Origin: Lycocorax pyrrhopterus obiensis
Lineage: Eukaryota; Chordata; Aves; Passeriformes; Paradisaeidae
Length of the DNA: 64,000 bases
Reading direction: 5' to 3'
NCBI GenBank assembly: GCA_014706295.1
Contig: JACSVZ010000001.1
Span: forward strand, 85,372,237 to 85,436,236
Below, piece after piece: positions 11,001 through 22,371 of the stretch (the stretch's first letter is position 1; the number at the start of each line of letters is the position of its first letter). The notes under the pieces are model-generated. The model was not told the DNA's origin and ran no database searches. It saw only the letters and a program-made list of their open reading frames with translations. The translations under genes were made by a program, and so were the position numbers.

Positions 11001-14000
11001 AAACATCCCTGTCCTATGCTGGCTGTAAACATCTTTCCCTTTGTGCTGTCCCATTTAAAAGCCATAAATGACTATTTATTGGGGATAATCTCCTAGAATA
11101 ACCCATGCAAGTTACTATTGCTGAATAGTTTGGCATTAAAGGTAACTGTTCTGCCTTATTATATAGAGTTCCAATTATTCAGAGCATGAAGTTTCTCACA
11201 TGCATTTTGCCTTTGTCAGGTGAGAAATGTGGTGCAAATCAGTGGAATTATTGGTTCCTTAAAATTGCCCAAATGTTCAAGAGCTTTGCTGACTCACAGA
11301 CTCTGGAAACACAGTGTGCGTCTTAACAGGGAATTCACATCAGTGCTCAGTTTCATGCCTTATAAATCACACCAACTACATTTATAAATACAATTTACTG
11401 AGCTGCTCTTTAATATAATGGCCTCATGTATTAATCTTCTCAAGCATTCATGTGTTTGTTTCTTTTTGTGCTACAATCATTATTCAGGTTCCTTCACTAG
11501 CATCAGTGCACTGCTAAAAGGGAGAGCTTGTGTTTCCTTAAGCACCACATGTTTAATAGCAGTGATACTTTTTGAAGACAGAGAAAAATAGCTCTGTATG
11601 CTTCATCCCAGAAAGTGAAAAAAAAAAAAAAAAGTACATTAAACAGAATGTATTCATTATTCTGGAATATATACACAGTCACTTAGTTGGATTGGAGGAA
11701 TGTTTGGCAGAGAGTAAGACCCTCCAAGTTTCTACAATTAAGTCCTACCCAGTAGATGGCATCCATGCACCAACACTTGAGCCTGTGCTCAAAGTACAGT
11801 TCAATGAAGAGTTTTGCAATGTTTTATTTATGAAAGAAAATTAACTTTGAATCTTTGTGTTTTGCCCCAGGCAATATAAGCAGTAAACATGATTTTCACA
11901 CCAATAGGTAACAAATAGTTTTCTTAACAAATTAGATGGACCCTGATGTCTGGCTTCCGATTGATTTAGAACAATGCATGTATAATGCATTTCTCTTACA
12001 TTCAAAATCTTTTGTTTTACATGGGATAAAGTGAAAATGACTGGAGATATGCTGTGAATATGAATTATCTTTGGAAAACAGACATTTTGTGGTTTTAAGA
12101 CTGTTGTTAGTAAGTATATAAGACATTCAAGTTTTTGGCTCCCTGGTGCTTCACAGAGGTGTTTTGCTTTCCTATATCAGCATCCTTGATATTATAACAA
12201 TATATTTCTCAGAAGCTGCTTAGTTACAGCTCACACGAAATACCCCTATGAGGCATTGCCAATCTGTGGTGCTATATCTATACTCATCTTGTAATTGGGA
12301 AACAAGGTATTGAAGCGTAGTGCCAGAGTAAGGAATTAAACCCAGGATAAGTGATTCTGCTTCCCTGGTGTGTCTATTACAGATGTTCCTCAAAATTATC
12401 CATGCCAGCCCTTACACATCTGGCAGCACTGCAATGCAGCAAGTATAACTGCACTTTTCTTCAAAGAGCTGAAGTTTCTTGTGATTTCTTGTATCTGTAA
12501 AGGCAGAGGGAAACAGGTTGGTGAGGATGCTTCGCAGATCTTTTGGGACTGGATAGCTTTTATATTGTGCTAAGGATGGTTGGATTCCAATTCTGCATTT
12601 TTAAATTCAGTGGAGAGACATACTGGTTGCATTTATCCAGCATTTGAGTTGAATTGAACACAAATGTTCAAAAACTCGTGACCATTTAATTTCATTTCCA
12701 ATTGCTTCCCAAATTCCTTTTTGTTAAATAGAATATTTTTTAATTTTTCCATGGAAATTTTTAAAAACCAGGTGTTTGTTTAGAAATGATGTTATTCAAT
12801 CACTAAATCCGTCTGCAGAGCAGTTTTGAAAAAGCTTATTCCTCTGTACCATCCTGCTTGAATATATAATCCAAATCCCACTCCTTTGGCAGTGAATTCC
12901 CCTCTGTAAGAGTTCTGACAACAAACTTGTGATGGGTTAAACTACTGACTGAGACACTGACCTTTTTCCTCTGGTGATAAATTCTTCATTAGGCTTGCAC
13001 CTGAATTTCAGACAGCTAGAATTAGGGGAAATTAAACTGTCCTTAAGAGGTTCATCTTCATGTATTATTAAACAACAGGTTCTCCCAGACTGGGTGTTTT
13101 ATCACACTCAATCTTTTATTTTCTTCCGAATGAAAACTTTGTGGGCTGGTGTAGAGTTATGCAAGATTTTCTTTCAGAGGAGTCAGCTGGCTTGAGGTCT
13201 CTGACCACTATGCTGGGAGCATGGACATTACCTCCAGAGACATCAGGGAATTAATGTCATGTCTAAGTTCGTTTGTTTCCCTGGATACCATTATTTAACA
13301 GTGATTCCTCCTTTAGTCTAATGAAATTGGAAAGTTTGATATTTGGTGTAAATGGCAGTTAAGCAAGGTGCAAGATGAGTGTATATTTCTTTTAATAGTG
13401 AGTTTTTCACATTCAATTTAACCCTTCCTTCCTTTATGCTCTGTGCATGGTCTTCAGGGCATTATTCCTAATACAAAATATTTTTCAACCATTAAGATTA
13501 GAGCAGTTTCTTTCCCTGGTAAGATTTAAAGAAACTTTCTAGTAATTCTATTCTGTGACTGTCTCTTCGGGAAAAGTTGAATGTATTACACAAAAGATGA
13601 CTATTGAATTCCCAACAAATTCAGCATCGTTATGAAATACTATGCTTGAAACCTTTACTTAATGAAATTGTTTAACGAAGCATATCAGTCAGCACCAGTG
13701 CTGCCTCTGTTACATTCTAACAGATATATTTCAATAAATTCACTCATCTTTCAAGTAAAATTTCCCTCTGATTAAGTCTTGTCTGAAGCTGCATTTTCTT
13801 TTTAAAGTTTGAACAAAAACTGTGAAATCATTTGTGACTTACATCCCCCAAACGAGATTTTTCCCTACAGAAAAATTATTGCAGTATTATTTTAGTCTTT
13901 TTAAGTATTAAAATGGATAAAGATTGAGATCTGAAGCTTACTTTAACTGTCTACTGAACTAATCCCTGATGAGGAGTGGTTTGGTGACAAGTTAAGAACT

Positions 14001-15204
14001 GACTTGAAAAAAGGTGATCATGTCATTTTTAAAATAATAGCAGATTTAGAATATGTTTTGAATGTACAAATTTCAGTTTTGACCACTGTTGGTAGCTCCA
14101 TTGGTAGTGACTGTATCCTGACCAACAAACCTCCTAATTTTTCTTGATCCATATTCCTAAAATATGAGCTGTAGATTATTTACATTAGCCAGGGATCAGA
14201 CACAGAGCCCTGACTGAGCAAAGGATTACAAAATTCATCCTGGCTTATGATCTCCTACAAACAGTAGAGACCCCGAGCAGTTCAAATTTAGAACTGAGTA
14301 CTCCGTGCTCCTTGAGGAGGTGAGTTTTATCTCCTGGAAGTTGAGTTGTGGACTTCTGGGGCTAAAGACTTGAACGTGAAATGTCTCTGGATCAGAGACA
14401 GAAGGTTTGTCAGATATCCAGCAACTGAGTTCACGATTTACTGCCTCATATATTGAAACAAACAGGGTTTAGTGATTCACTGCTAAACACATAGCGAAGA
14501 CATCTACTTAAAGGGAAGTTAGGGCTTTTTTACTTAAGCATTGTTCATTTGGAATATAATTACTTCTGGAAATGTTAACCTTTACATGTTATGAGTAGGG
14601 TGCTGTCAAGTTTTGTGTTCCAAAATTAGATTCTGCAAAAGAAAAGGCTAAAAGGATGGTAGAAAAATAGAAGAATAATAAACACATCTCAAACTTGTTA
14701 GGAAACAACTGGGAAAAGAACATTATTTTTTGTTACCTCACTGTGTCAGAAGCAAATGACAAAACCTGTTTCAGTGAAGAAAAAACGAAGCCTGACATTG
14801 AGTATGAATGTTCTTCCACCTAGCTCTGAGCAGACCTTGACACTTCCACATTTCCAGGGATCTTTGTGAGGATTTTCACAGTTGAGGTGCAGGTACAAGT
14901 GGGAATAATCTTTGTAAGAGCCAGGGGAAGGAAGGATCAGTAAAAACACAAACAAACATGGGCTTGAAGATTTGTCATTTGCAGCTATCCTTGAAAATTC
15001 CCGAGAGAGAAAACGTGCATCGGACTCTCCCCCAAATTAAGCATAGGAAATTTTGTTGCTTTTCCCTTCCAATAAAGGCATTTTTCATGCCCCAGTTTTA
15101 CGTGGTGGAAAATAGAAGGTAAGGAGAAAGAATAAAAAGGGCAAATTAAAACATACAGGTGGATGAACATGGGGACAATAATTTTTGGTCTATATGTTAA
15201 TTGT
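8061..15204. other. 7 kb stretch without recognised transposons
   Basis: This is the longest part of the window in which I recognise no CR1 or LTR. Minor features are a repeat of ATAAATATGACCA near 8172-8212, a short ATTCAATC tandem at about 9926-9945, a 17-base A run near 11614-11630, and a small CpG-containing patch at about 10968-10987. No exon, RNA gene or long open frame is convincing. An AT-rich tract at 12640-12780 might be a very old repeat, but I cannot assign it. Confidence 0.55.
11614..11630 (+). repeat. Poly-A run
   Basis: An uninterrupted A homopolymer of about 17 bases follows GAAAGTG. No processed pseudogene or SINE body is recognisable upstream, so I read it as a simple repeat and not as a retroposed tail. 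Confidence 0.8.
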
Positions 15205-15650
15205 CCTGGTCCATGTCTCAAGTGTGTCCAGGTCCCTGTGGAAGGCATCCCTTCCCTCCGGTGTGTCAAGGGCACCACACAGCTTGGTGTTGTCAGCAAA
15301 CTTGCTCAGGGTGCCCTTGATCCCCCATCCACGTTGCCAACAAAGATATTAAACAGCACTGGTTCCAATACTGTTGAGTACCTCAGCCTTCTCCATGTCC
15401 CAGGTGACCACGTCTCCCGTTTCCTTCCAGTGCAGGCCTCCATTTTCCCTAGTTTTCATTTTATCACCCACGTACCTATACATTTGAAGCTTTTCATGAT
15501 GTCTTTGACATTCCTGGCCAGATTTAATTCTAGCCAGGCTTCATCTTTCCTAACTTGATCCCTGGTTACTTGGACAATTTCTCTGTATTCCTCCCAGGCT
15601 ACTGTCCTTGCTTCCACCCTCTGTAAGGTTTTCCATGCTGAGTTCTTCAA
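15205..15650 (-). mobile_element. CR1 LINE fragment with RT core deleted
   Basis: Two CR1 segments lie in one orientation. The segment at 15205-15384 is the reverse complement of the RT region around the catalytic box, containing CACACAGCTTGGTGTTGTCA and GCAAACTTGCTCAGGGTGCC; on the minus strand this reads [11 protein letters not shown], the FADDTKL-type motif. The segment at 15385-15650 is the region between endonuclease and RT, with TTGACATTCCTGGCCAGATT and GGACAATTTCTCTGTATTCC. The RT core that should lie between them is absent. The order is that of one element read from 3' to 5', so an internal deletion is simpler than two insertions. Confidence 0.9.
15456..15650 (-). pseudogene. CR1 ORF2 linker remnant
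   Basis: This 65-codon open stretch on the minus strand includes [18 protein letters not shown] and [11 protein letters not shown], the characteristic linker of avian CR1 ORF2 between the endonuclease and RT domains. The family has WEEYRD...RKAKAQLELNLARDVK here. It is cut off at the 15385 junction and lost upstream of 15650, so it encodes no working domain. Confidence 0.8.
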
Positions 15651-15678
15651 TAAGAACTGAGTTCCATGCTGAGTTCTT
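15632..15678 (+). repeat. 17-bp direct duplication
   Basis: TTCCATGCTGAGTTCTT occurs at 15634-15650 and again at about 15662-15678, separated by AATAAGAACTGAG-type spacer that itself contains AAGAACT, the inverse of AGTTCTT. It sits at the upstream edge of the CR1 fragment and may be a small repair duplication. Confidence 0.75.
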
Positions 15679-17483
15679 AAATTAGCAGCTCACTCATCAC
15701 TCAGTCTAACAACAGCATGCCTAGGGAGGTCTTCAGACCACAGGAAAAGATCTCCCAGGGAGATTTGAGTTCAATACTGTGGTATAAACCCCGAAATGTT
15801 CCGTTCCAAGGGTATCCCTGGTCTGATGTTAATCAATTATGTGTCATAAGCAGCTAAACATCTCGGAAGAAAAAGGACACAAGGGACTATTGAAGTTGTA
15901 ATGATAGTTAGATCTGTTCTATGCAGCCAGTTTCTGGAAGTTTAATGTTATTTCTCAGCTGCCAGCATAAAAAGGCATATTGAATTTCACAGAAATCAAA
16001 CATCCTAAAAGGAGTGATTAACCCCTGGAATCATAATGCTTGCACTTGGACTTCTCTTCAGGTTCTCCGCTGACTCCACCTGTCTTGTAACCCTTTTAAT
16101 TACTGCATTTTATCAACAAGCCATAACTGAACACTAAGGTTAAATATACAGACCAAAATGAAGAAGCTTTCAAACCAGTTCTCAACTTGAAATGCAAGGT
16201 GCAATGACAAAAAAACCCCAGTTTTTTTTGTTAAATCTATCCTTAATTTCTTCTCTAAATTACAGCAGAAACATGCATATATAGTGATTAAAGACTGGAA
16301 AAAATGGGGTTTCATTATAAGAATGCAAAATATTTTCTTATTAACTAGCATTTCTGTAGTACTTTATTTCTTCAGAGCATCACACTTACAAAATGCTACT
16401 CATGCCGGGAAGATGACATCAGAGATACTGCATTAAACCGACATCACAACTGTGACTCTCCAGGAACACTGCGTAAGTCACTGTATTTTCATCTTATGAT
16501 TTCATGGGCAAAGAAAGGAGAAGAATCCAGGGACACGGAAGAGAAGGATCCAGGGGCAAATCTGCCTTGTGTTACACACAGCTCTAGGAATTCACTGAAA
16601 AAAATTTATGATGTAACATATCTGTGCTGTAATTATGTGGCAGACCTAACAGTTTACCAAGTTTTGCTAACAGCTAGTGATCCTTGAAAAAAAATCCTAC
16701 AAGCTTCCTTTTAGCTGCAAAGACTATAGCAATTTATCAGATGAGAGAGTGGCCACTTGCTGCTTCTCTCCTTACCTTGTCTAGCAGCAATGTTTTGAAG
16801 GAGATCTGAGGGTCTGCAGACACACTAGATGTGTTTTGACATGTGGGGCATAACGTAGAGGAGCCAACTTGTCTGAGATTTTGCTTGCAGCATGAAAACA
16901 GCATCCAAAATGGACAAGTCTCATTTTGTTCATGAGCTCACTCTCAAACTTCATCTGAAAATCTAAACAACACCAATCCTGGTTAGATAAGGCCGAAAGA
17001 AACTAATACAGTCGTCTAATGTGCTATATGAAGCACACAAATCCCAGAATGATAATAATATTTTTTTTTCATTTGCTAAAGCCTGCAATTCAATTAGCTC
17101 AAAGATTTTAGAAAGACATTTCTTCTTGAGCTAAAGGCAGACATTTGTGATTTACACTCCTCTTAGTAAGGATCCGAAGGCTATTGAATCTTATAGATGA
17201 AACAAGTTTTGCATCTTACTGCCTAATTGAATATTTCTCATCTCAGTTGACAGTTCATGTGCCATTGTTCTACAAATGTAGAAAGTATTGGAAAAATAGA
17301 GTGTGCCCATATGGTACAGCCTCTGATTTGGAATTGATTTAACTTGTCTGAAATTTTCAAGATAATTTTCAAAGTAGAACTCACTGCAGTATTCCTGTTA
17401 GGGGTAGCAAAACTCTTATGCAGATGATGATCTTGCTGCTTGGCATTTGTACAAGTAACAGTCCTTCAGTTGTCTTTGCCACA
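15679..17483. other. Unique DNA, nothing recognised
   Basis: No transposon, RNA gene or exon is apparent. Frames are short, with no recognisable protein. Confidence 0.55.
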
Positions 17484-17640
17484 GAAATCATAGAAATCAC
17501 AGAATGGTTTGGGTTGGAAGGGACCTTGATGATCATCTTGTTTGATCTCTTATGATGGACAGAGATGCCACCCACTAGATCAATTTTCTCAGGGCTCCAT
17601 CCAACCTGGCCTTGAACACTTCCAGGGATGACATGACACC
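17484..17640 (-). mobile_element. CR1 LINE 3' end
   Basis: The plus strand reads AATCATAGAAATCACAGAAT, GGTTTGGGTTGGAAGGGACC, then GGGCTCCATCCAACCTGGCC and GAACACTTCCAGGGATGACA. This is the reverse complement of the extreme CR1 3' end, including the terminal octamer-like repeat. It is very short (about 155 bp) and heavily 5'-truncated. Confidence 0.95.
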
Positions 17641-19521
17641 AGGTAACCGAGACTTCTTTCAAGATTGACTGTAGACCTTAATTCTGGTAAAATAAATTTC
17701 TTAGTCTTTCTTATTACACTTCAGAAAAGCTGAGTGAGTTTATTCACCCTTTCACACTCATGATGAAGGCAGAGGAAGCAGGATTTCATAACAGAAAAGA
17801 CCGGTAAGCAATTCTTCACCCTAATCTCAGAAGTCAGGTTGCTGAAAAAGCAGTGTTGTATCAAGAAGGATGTTGCAGACAAGTCTGGAAAAAATCTCTC
17901 TCAAAAAACTGTGTGCAACTTTTCCATTTTCACTGGGAGGTCAGAAGGCAGAAAGAAGTCACTGGGTACAATCATAAGTAGTTCACAGCAACTCAATGCT
18001 TCTCCCACTGTCAAGGAAAAATGATAGGTCATTAGACTCTCAGAGTAGAAAGATCCTGTTTTGGTGACAGCTGCTCTGGTGTGTAATGCTCTGAGGAAGA
18101 CTCCATTAGGTGTAATTAAACAGAAAACCTAAAACATAAGGACAGAGACCTTTTTTCTTCTCAAGATGAAAACCCTCTGTGTACATACAAAATTATCACC
18201 CGTCACAACCATCGTCTCTTTTGCCCCTCAGGAAAACAGACAGATGTCCAGCTGGCAGGGAGTGTGAAGAGTGTTGCAGTCTCAATTTGCTTCAAGCTAC
18301 CTCTTTCTAATCCCATTGGTGCATTTTTTCATTGATTTCTGCTTTGCATTTGTTTCCCTGTTTCCTGGGCTGCTGTTTCTTTTCTCCATGTTTCCGATGA
18401 GTTTGTTTCTACCTTGTTCTCGAAAATGATTCTGTCATGCCTGTCTGTCGGTTTTGTCTGTGTCATCCTCCTCTATCTCCTATATATTCTCCCCATTCCC
18501 TGTTTTTTATACCTGGCTTCTGGACACTCGTTCCCTAATATTGGGCCCAGTTCCTTGATTAGCTTGTCTGATCACCAAATAGGTGGGATGCCTTAGATCC
18601 CTAGAGCTGACCAGAGCAGGGGCCAGGAAACTTCTTTCAGGCATTCAGACACTTTTCCCTGTTCCCTGAACATCCTGTTTTGCTTGAGGTTCTAGTGCTA
18701 CTGATCCCCTCTCGGTACCTCTCCAGTTGACAGCATTTTCTAGGACCCGACATTCCTTGTCCCGCTGACTGCAGTGCCTCCAGAGCTGCTCTCAGAGGGA
18801 CTCCAGTAGGGTCCTCTTCTTCCTCCCTACGCCAAGCAGAGGCCTCTTGGCTGGCTCTTGTGTCCTCCAATGTGAGTTTACAGACCTTCCAGTACTGTTT
18901 GGTAAAAAAGAGCCTAAAGAAACATTTCATCGCACAAGGATAGTTCCCAGATGGGTGAGTAAGGAAGAAGGACTACCTCCAAACCTCTCAACCAGCTGCT
19001 TCCTTCTCTCCACCTCCTTCTGCTCTGCTCTTGCTGCAAATACAGCTTCTCTGGCTCAGAGATATGTTATAAAAAAACCCTCATTCTTCCAAAATATAAA
19101 CACATCTAAATAATTTGCTGAAATTGTGTCTTGTGTTCATATAGAAAAAGTTAAGCTTTTTTTTTTCAAAAAATTGATTTTTTTCAGCTTTTCTTTTCAG
19201 TAAAGGTCGATTCACATCTTTTTCCATGATTCAAACCAAATGTAAACTCTTTTCAGGGCCCTGCTCCAAACCTTTAATTTGAGATTATTTCCAAACACTT
19301 TTATTTTGGAATTTTCTGAAACAAAAATCCCTTTTGAATTTATTAATATTGTAGCAGCTGGGAATCTTTAAAACAAACCAAACATGAGCTAGATGAGCTC
19401 AGAGCCCTTCTGTCTTTCTTTCAGGGAACTGATATTTTTTCAATAACTGTGCTTTGTTAAACCCAGCAAAGGCAGATCTCCCAAAACTTTAGTAAGTGTT
19501 CATGCATTTTTTTCTTGATTC
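17641..19521. other. Unique DNA, nothing recognised
   Basis: The stretch includes a pyrimidine-rich zone (about 18300-18560) and an AT-rich T/A-homopolymer zone (about 19150-19350). No exon or RNA gene is recognised. Confidence 0.5.
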
Positions 19522-19740
19522 GTCCAATAATTTAGGTTTGAAAGGACCTGCAGAGGTCATCTAATCCAACCCCTGCACAAAACAGGAACAGTTAGCAAAG
19601 GTTACTCAGGGCATTGTCCAGTTGACTTTGGAGTGTCTCCAAAGACAGAGACTGTAAACCCTCTCTGAGACCCAGTTCCACTATTTGACCAGGTTCTTGG
19701 TGAATAAAAAATAATCCTGGTATATAACCAGAATTTTTTC
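19522..19740 (-). mobile_element. CR1 LINE 3' end, older subfamily
   Basis: The plus strand reads TTTAGGTTTGAAAGGACCTG, CAGAGGTCATCTAATCCAAC, GGTTACTCAGGGCATTGTCC and TTTGACCAGGTTCTTGGTG. The layout matches the reverse complement of the CR1 tail, but the wording (GAGGTCATCTAATCCAACCC, TGTCCAGTTGACTTTGGAGT) is that of an older, more diverged subfamily. No coding capacity. Confidence 0.85.
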
Positions 19741-20723
19741 ATGTTTTGGATGGTGTTCATTGCATACTGTAAGTTAATTTCTGCATTCCTGAGAAGAGTT
19801 TGTCTTGGTCTTCTCTACGCCTCTCTGAAGACAGATTTGTGTATGTTAATGTTTGTTGCTCATCCACAGTGCGTATTGGGGTTTTTTTTCTCACAAACAC
19901 ACAATAAACACTTGTGTCTACTTTCTGCTCTTTTTCGTTCCTTTTTTCAAGGGCAATTGCCAGTAGTTTTTGTAATTATCTTAGTTCTATTCACTTTTCC
20001 ACGTGGATTCAGGTTAAAAACTCTTTTCACCACCTTTGTCAAATTATGAAGCAATCACTTGCAGCTCCCTAACGCAGTTCACTTCTATGTCTGACCTGCA
20101 CATAGAGCAGCTCTGAACTTAGTTCTCTTTACTTCAGAGGGGTCCTCATCAATTCTGACTTGCAACACTTTGAAATCAAAGGATGGGGATAAAACACTCC
20201 TGTCAATATCAGTCATTCCATTACAAATTCTTAAAGCTTAAAGATACCTTGCTTAGGAATAGGAGCTGTCATTCACTTTACATGCTATCTGGTTTAAAGC
20301 TCTTTGAGTGATACACTCATGCGTTCTCCTGATCATTGTAGTCTCTATACTTCCCTGCGTGTATCCAAAGAGAGCATTCTTTTCTTTCTGGACAAAGCAA
20401 ATCAGACTTGTGGCAATATCACTTAGAACAGTCAACCTGCATAATGGAACAATTAATTGAAGCCTAACTTGCATATTAGTGATTATGCAAATAAAGATCT
20501 AGCTTAAGCAAACTATTTTGTCATCAACAGGAAAAATTTTGTCTGCAGGTCTGTGAGGTCAGTGGATTCCCACAGTACTACTATTTAAAAAGCTTAATCT
20601 AATAGACATAAAAGTCCCCCTTGTTACAATTATGGATGGGCTATATTTTGCTCATGTCCGGTCTTTAACTCTTTAGCATCTAGTCAATGCTGTTTCCTTC
20701 TATACTCAATAAAAGTGAGTCAA

Positions 20724-20752
20724 AAATATTGACTCATTGAAAGTCAATATTT
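20724..20752. repeat. Perfect 11-bp inverted repeat, 7-nt loop
   Basis: AAATATTGACT (20724-20734) is followed after seven bases by its exact reverse complement AGTCAATATTT (20742-20752). An alternative hairpin overlaps it: GAGTCAA...TTGACTC at about 20717-20735. The two foldings share the TTGACT segment and exclude each other. Confidence 0.85.
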
Positions 20753-21920
20753 ATCCTAGGATGGGATGAATCACTTTCAACACATTTACACTGACTATAG
20801 GCAGAGTCAAAATGGACTAATTTAGATCACTTGCTGACAAAACTTATGAGAGATTCTACCCCTGCCCCCCATGTTATCCCTGTTAACCAGTGTGTGTCTG
20901 GCTTGGCCCATTACTTTGATCCAGTTTTGAGCCCAAGGGTGCTATCAGAACTTAAAAATAACAGCAAGGCAAGACAAACTAATCACAAAAACCTTTGGAA
21001 AAACACCTGGAGTTTTGCAGTACAACTTCCCCTCCTTTCTCCCTTTGGGGTGCTGAAATCTGTCAGGTACTTTAGATACTGAAGCTTTAGATGTTCCTGC
21101 ATGCCCTCTCTCACTCACCCAACAAACTTATGCAAGAAAAAAAGCCCCTGTTTCAAAGTGTATGTAATCTGCTTTTGCCATGCAGAAATTGTTCAGGCAC
21201 TTTCCAAACATAGCTGCAGAGCCTGACCCCATATGTAGACAAACTGTTGAACAGAAATAAGTGTGTACTTGAATTTGAGGTCCCCAGCCTGTAGTGTTGG
21301 TTGTTCCTTCTTGATATCAAAAATCTTCTCTTGCCAGGTTGCCTTATGTGGAAATAAACCCGACAGACTTTTTTTTTGGAAAGCATGGATAGAAATATGG
21401 AGATAATATTTACTTCCAAGGAAAGATGGTCACAAAGGGGAGCTCGATAAACTTTCATATGTTTACGTCTTAAACAATTAAGAGCACTTCTGAAAGTAAG
21501 AACTAAAAGGTTGAATATGCCTGGCTCTTTCTCTACCAGAAACCATTGGAGACAAGCTTACGTCTAAACTAATATCCAAGCGAAGTGGATGCAAAGATTC
21601 GAGAAGAGTCTTGGCCTCCCACCAGCTGGACCATGATGCTGGCACTGCTGGCATTGGAGTGCCAGAGCGTTCCCTCAGTAGCTGGGATAAGCAAGATCTA
21701 TCCTGTGCTCTTCTCCAGCAGTCCATTCCCAGCTGAGCGGCTTATTTCACTAGGAAGTAAGCAAGATCCCCAAGTACAGTGTTGCTTAAAATCTTCATGG
21801 AGAGGCAACACTTTTTCTGTCATTTGTTATGGGTCAATTGAACAGCAGCAGTATCTGTATCTTTGGGATCTGCTTTTAATGTGTAGATGACAGCCTTTTC
21901 TTATGCAGGACTGCAGAGTC

Positions 21921-21961
21921 TAATATCCTAATATCCTAATATCCCAATATCCCAGATATCC
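21921..21961 (+). repeat. 8-bp tandem repeat (TAATATCC)n
   Basis: Three exact TAATATCC units are followed by CAATATCC and a final CAGATATCC variant, about five units in all. It is a short microsatellite-like array in unique DNA. The drift of the last units suggests it is not actively expanding. Confidence 0.9.
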
Positions 21962-22338
21962 TGTCCTGAGGATGGTATGTATAACTGAGTATCTAAAATT
22001 ATTGCAAGTTGTTCACCAAAAAACCCAAGCAGATAATAGTGTAATATTTGTAAATAGTCAGGTTTCTTCACCAAAGTGGAGGTAGACTTGAGTTAATTTT
22101 TGTTTCATGTACTGCTTCATTTATACAGTTTGTACCTTTTTGTCTCTTTATTTCCCCATAGGGCACACACATAAAACATTTACATTAAACAGACAAACAA
22201 AAAAAATCTGTGGTTGCTTTATTAACATCAAACTCACTTCCACAAAACTTTCTTAAAACTGCCCAGAATACTGCTTCACAATTCATGCACATCTCAACCA
22301 TATTTTAAGCAGGGTAAAAAATAGTGAAACAGCAAAAT

Positions 22339-22371
22339 TTTTAAAGTATATTGCAAATATATACTTTAAAA
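22339..22371. repeat. Perfect 13-bp inverted repeat, 7-nt loop
   Basis: TTTTAAAGTATAT (22339-22351) is mirrored exactly by ATATACTTTAAAA (22359-22371) around the loop TGCAAAT. Both arms are AT-only apart from one G/C pair each. The loop with its flank forms TTGCAAAT, an octamer-like motif. Confidence 0.85.

Noticed and set aside
19150..19370. AT-rich tract with TTTTTTCAAAAAATTGA-like words, perhaps an old sauropsid repeat
   Set aside because: No consensus I can name matches in order; low-complexity composition explains it.
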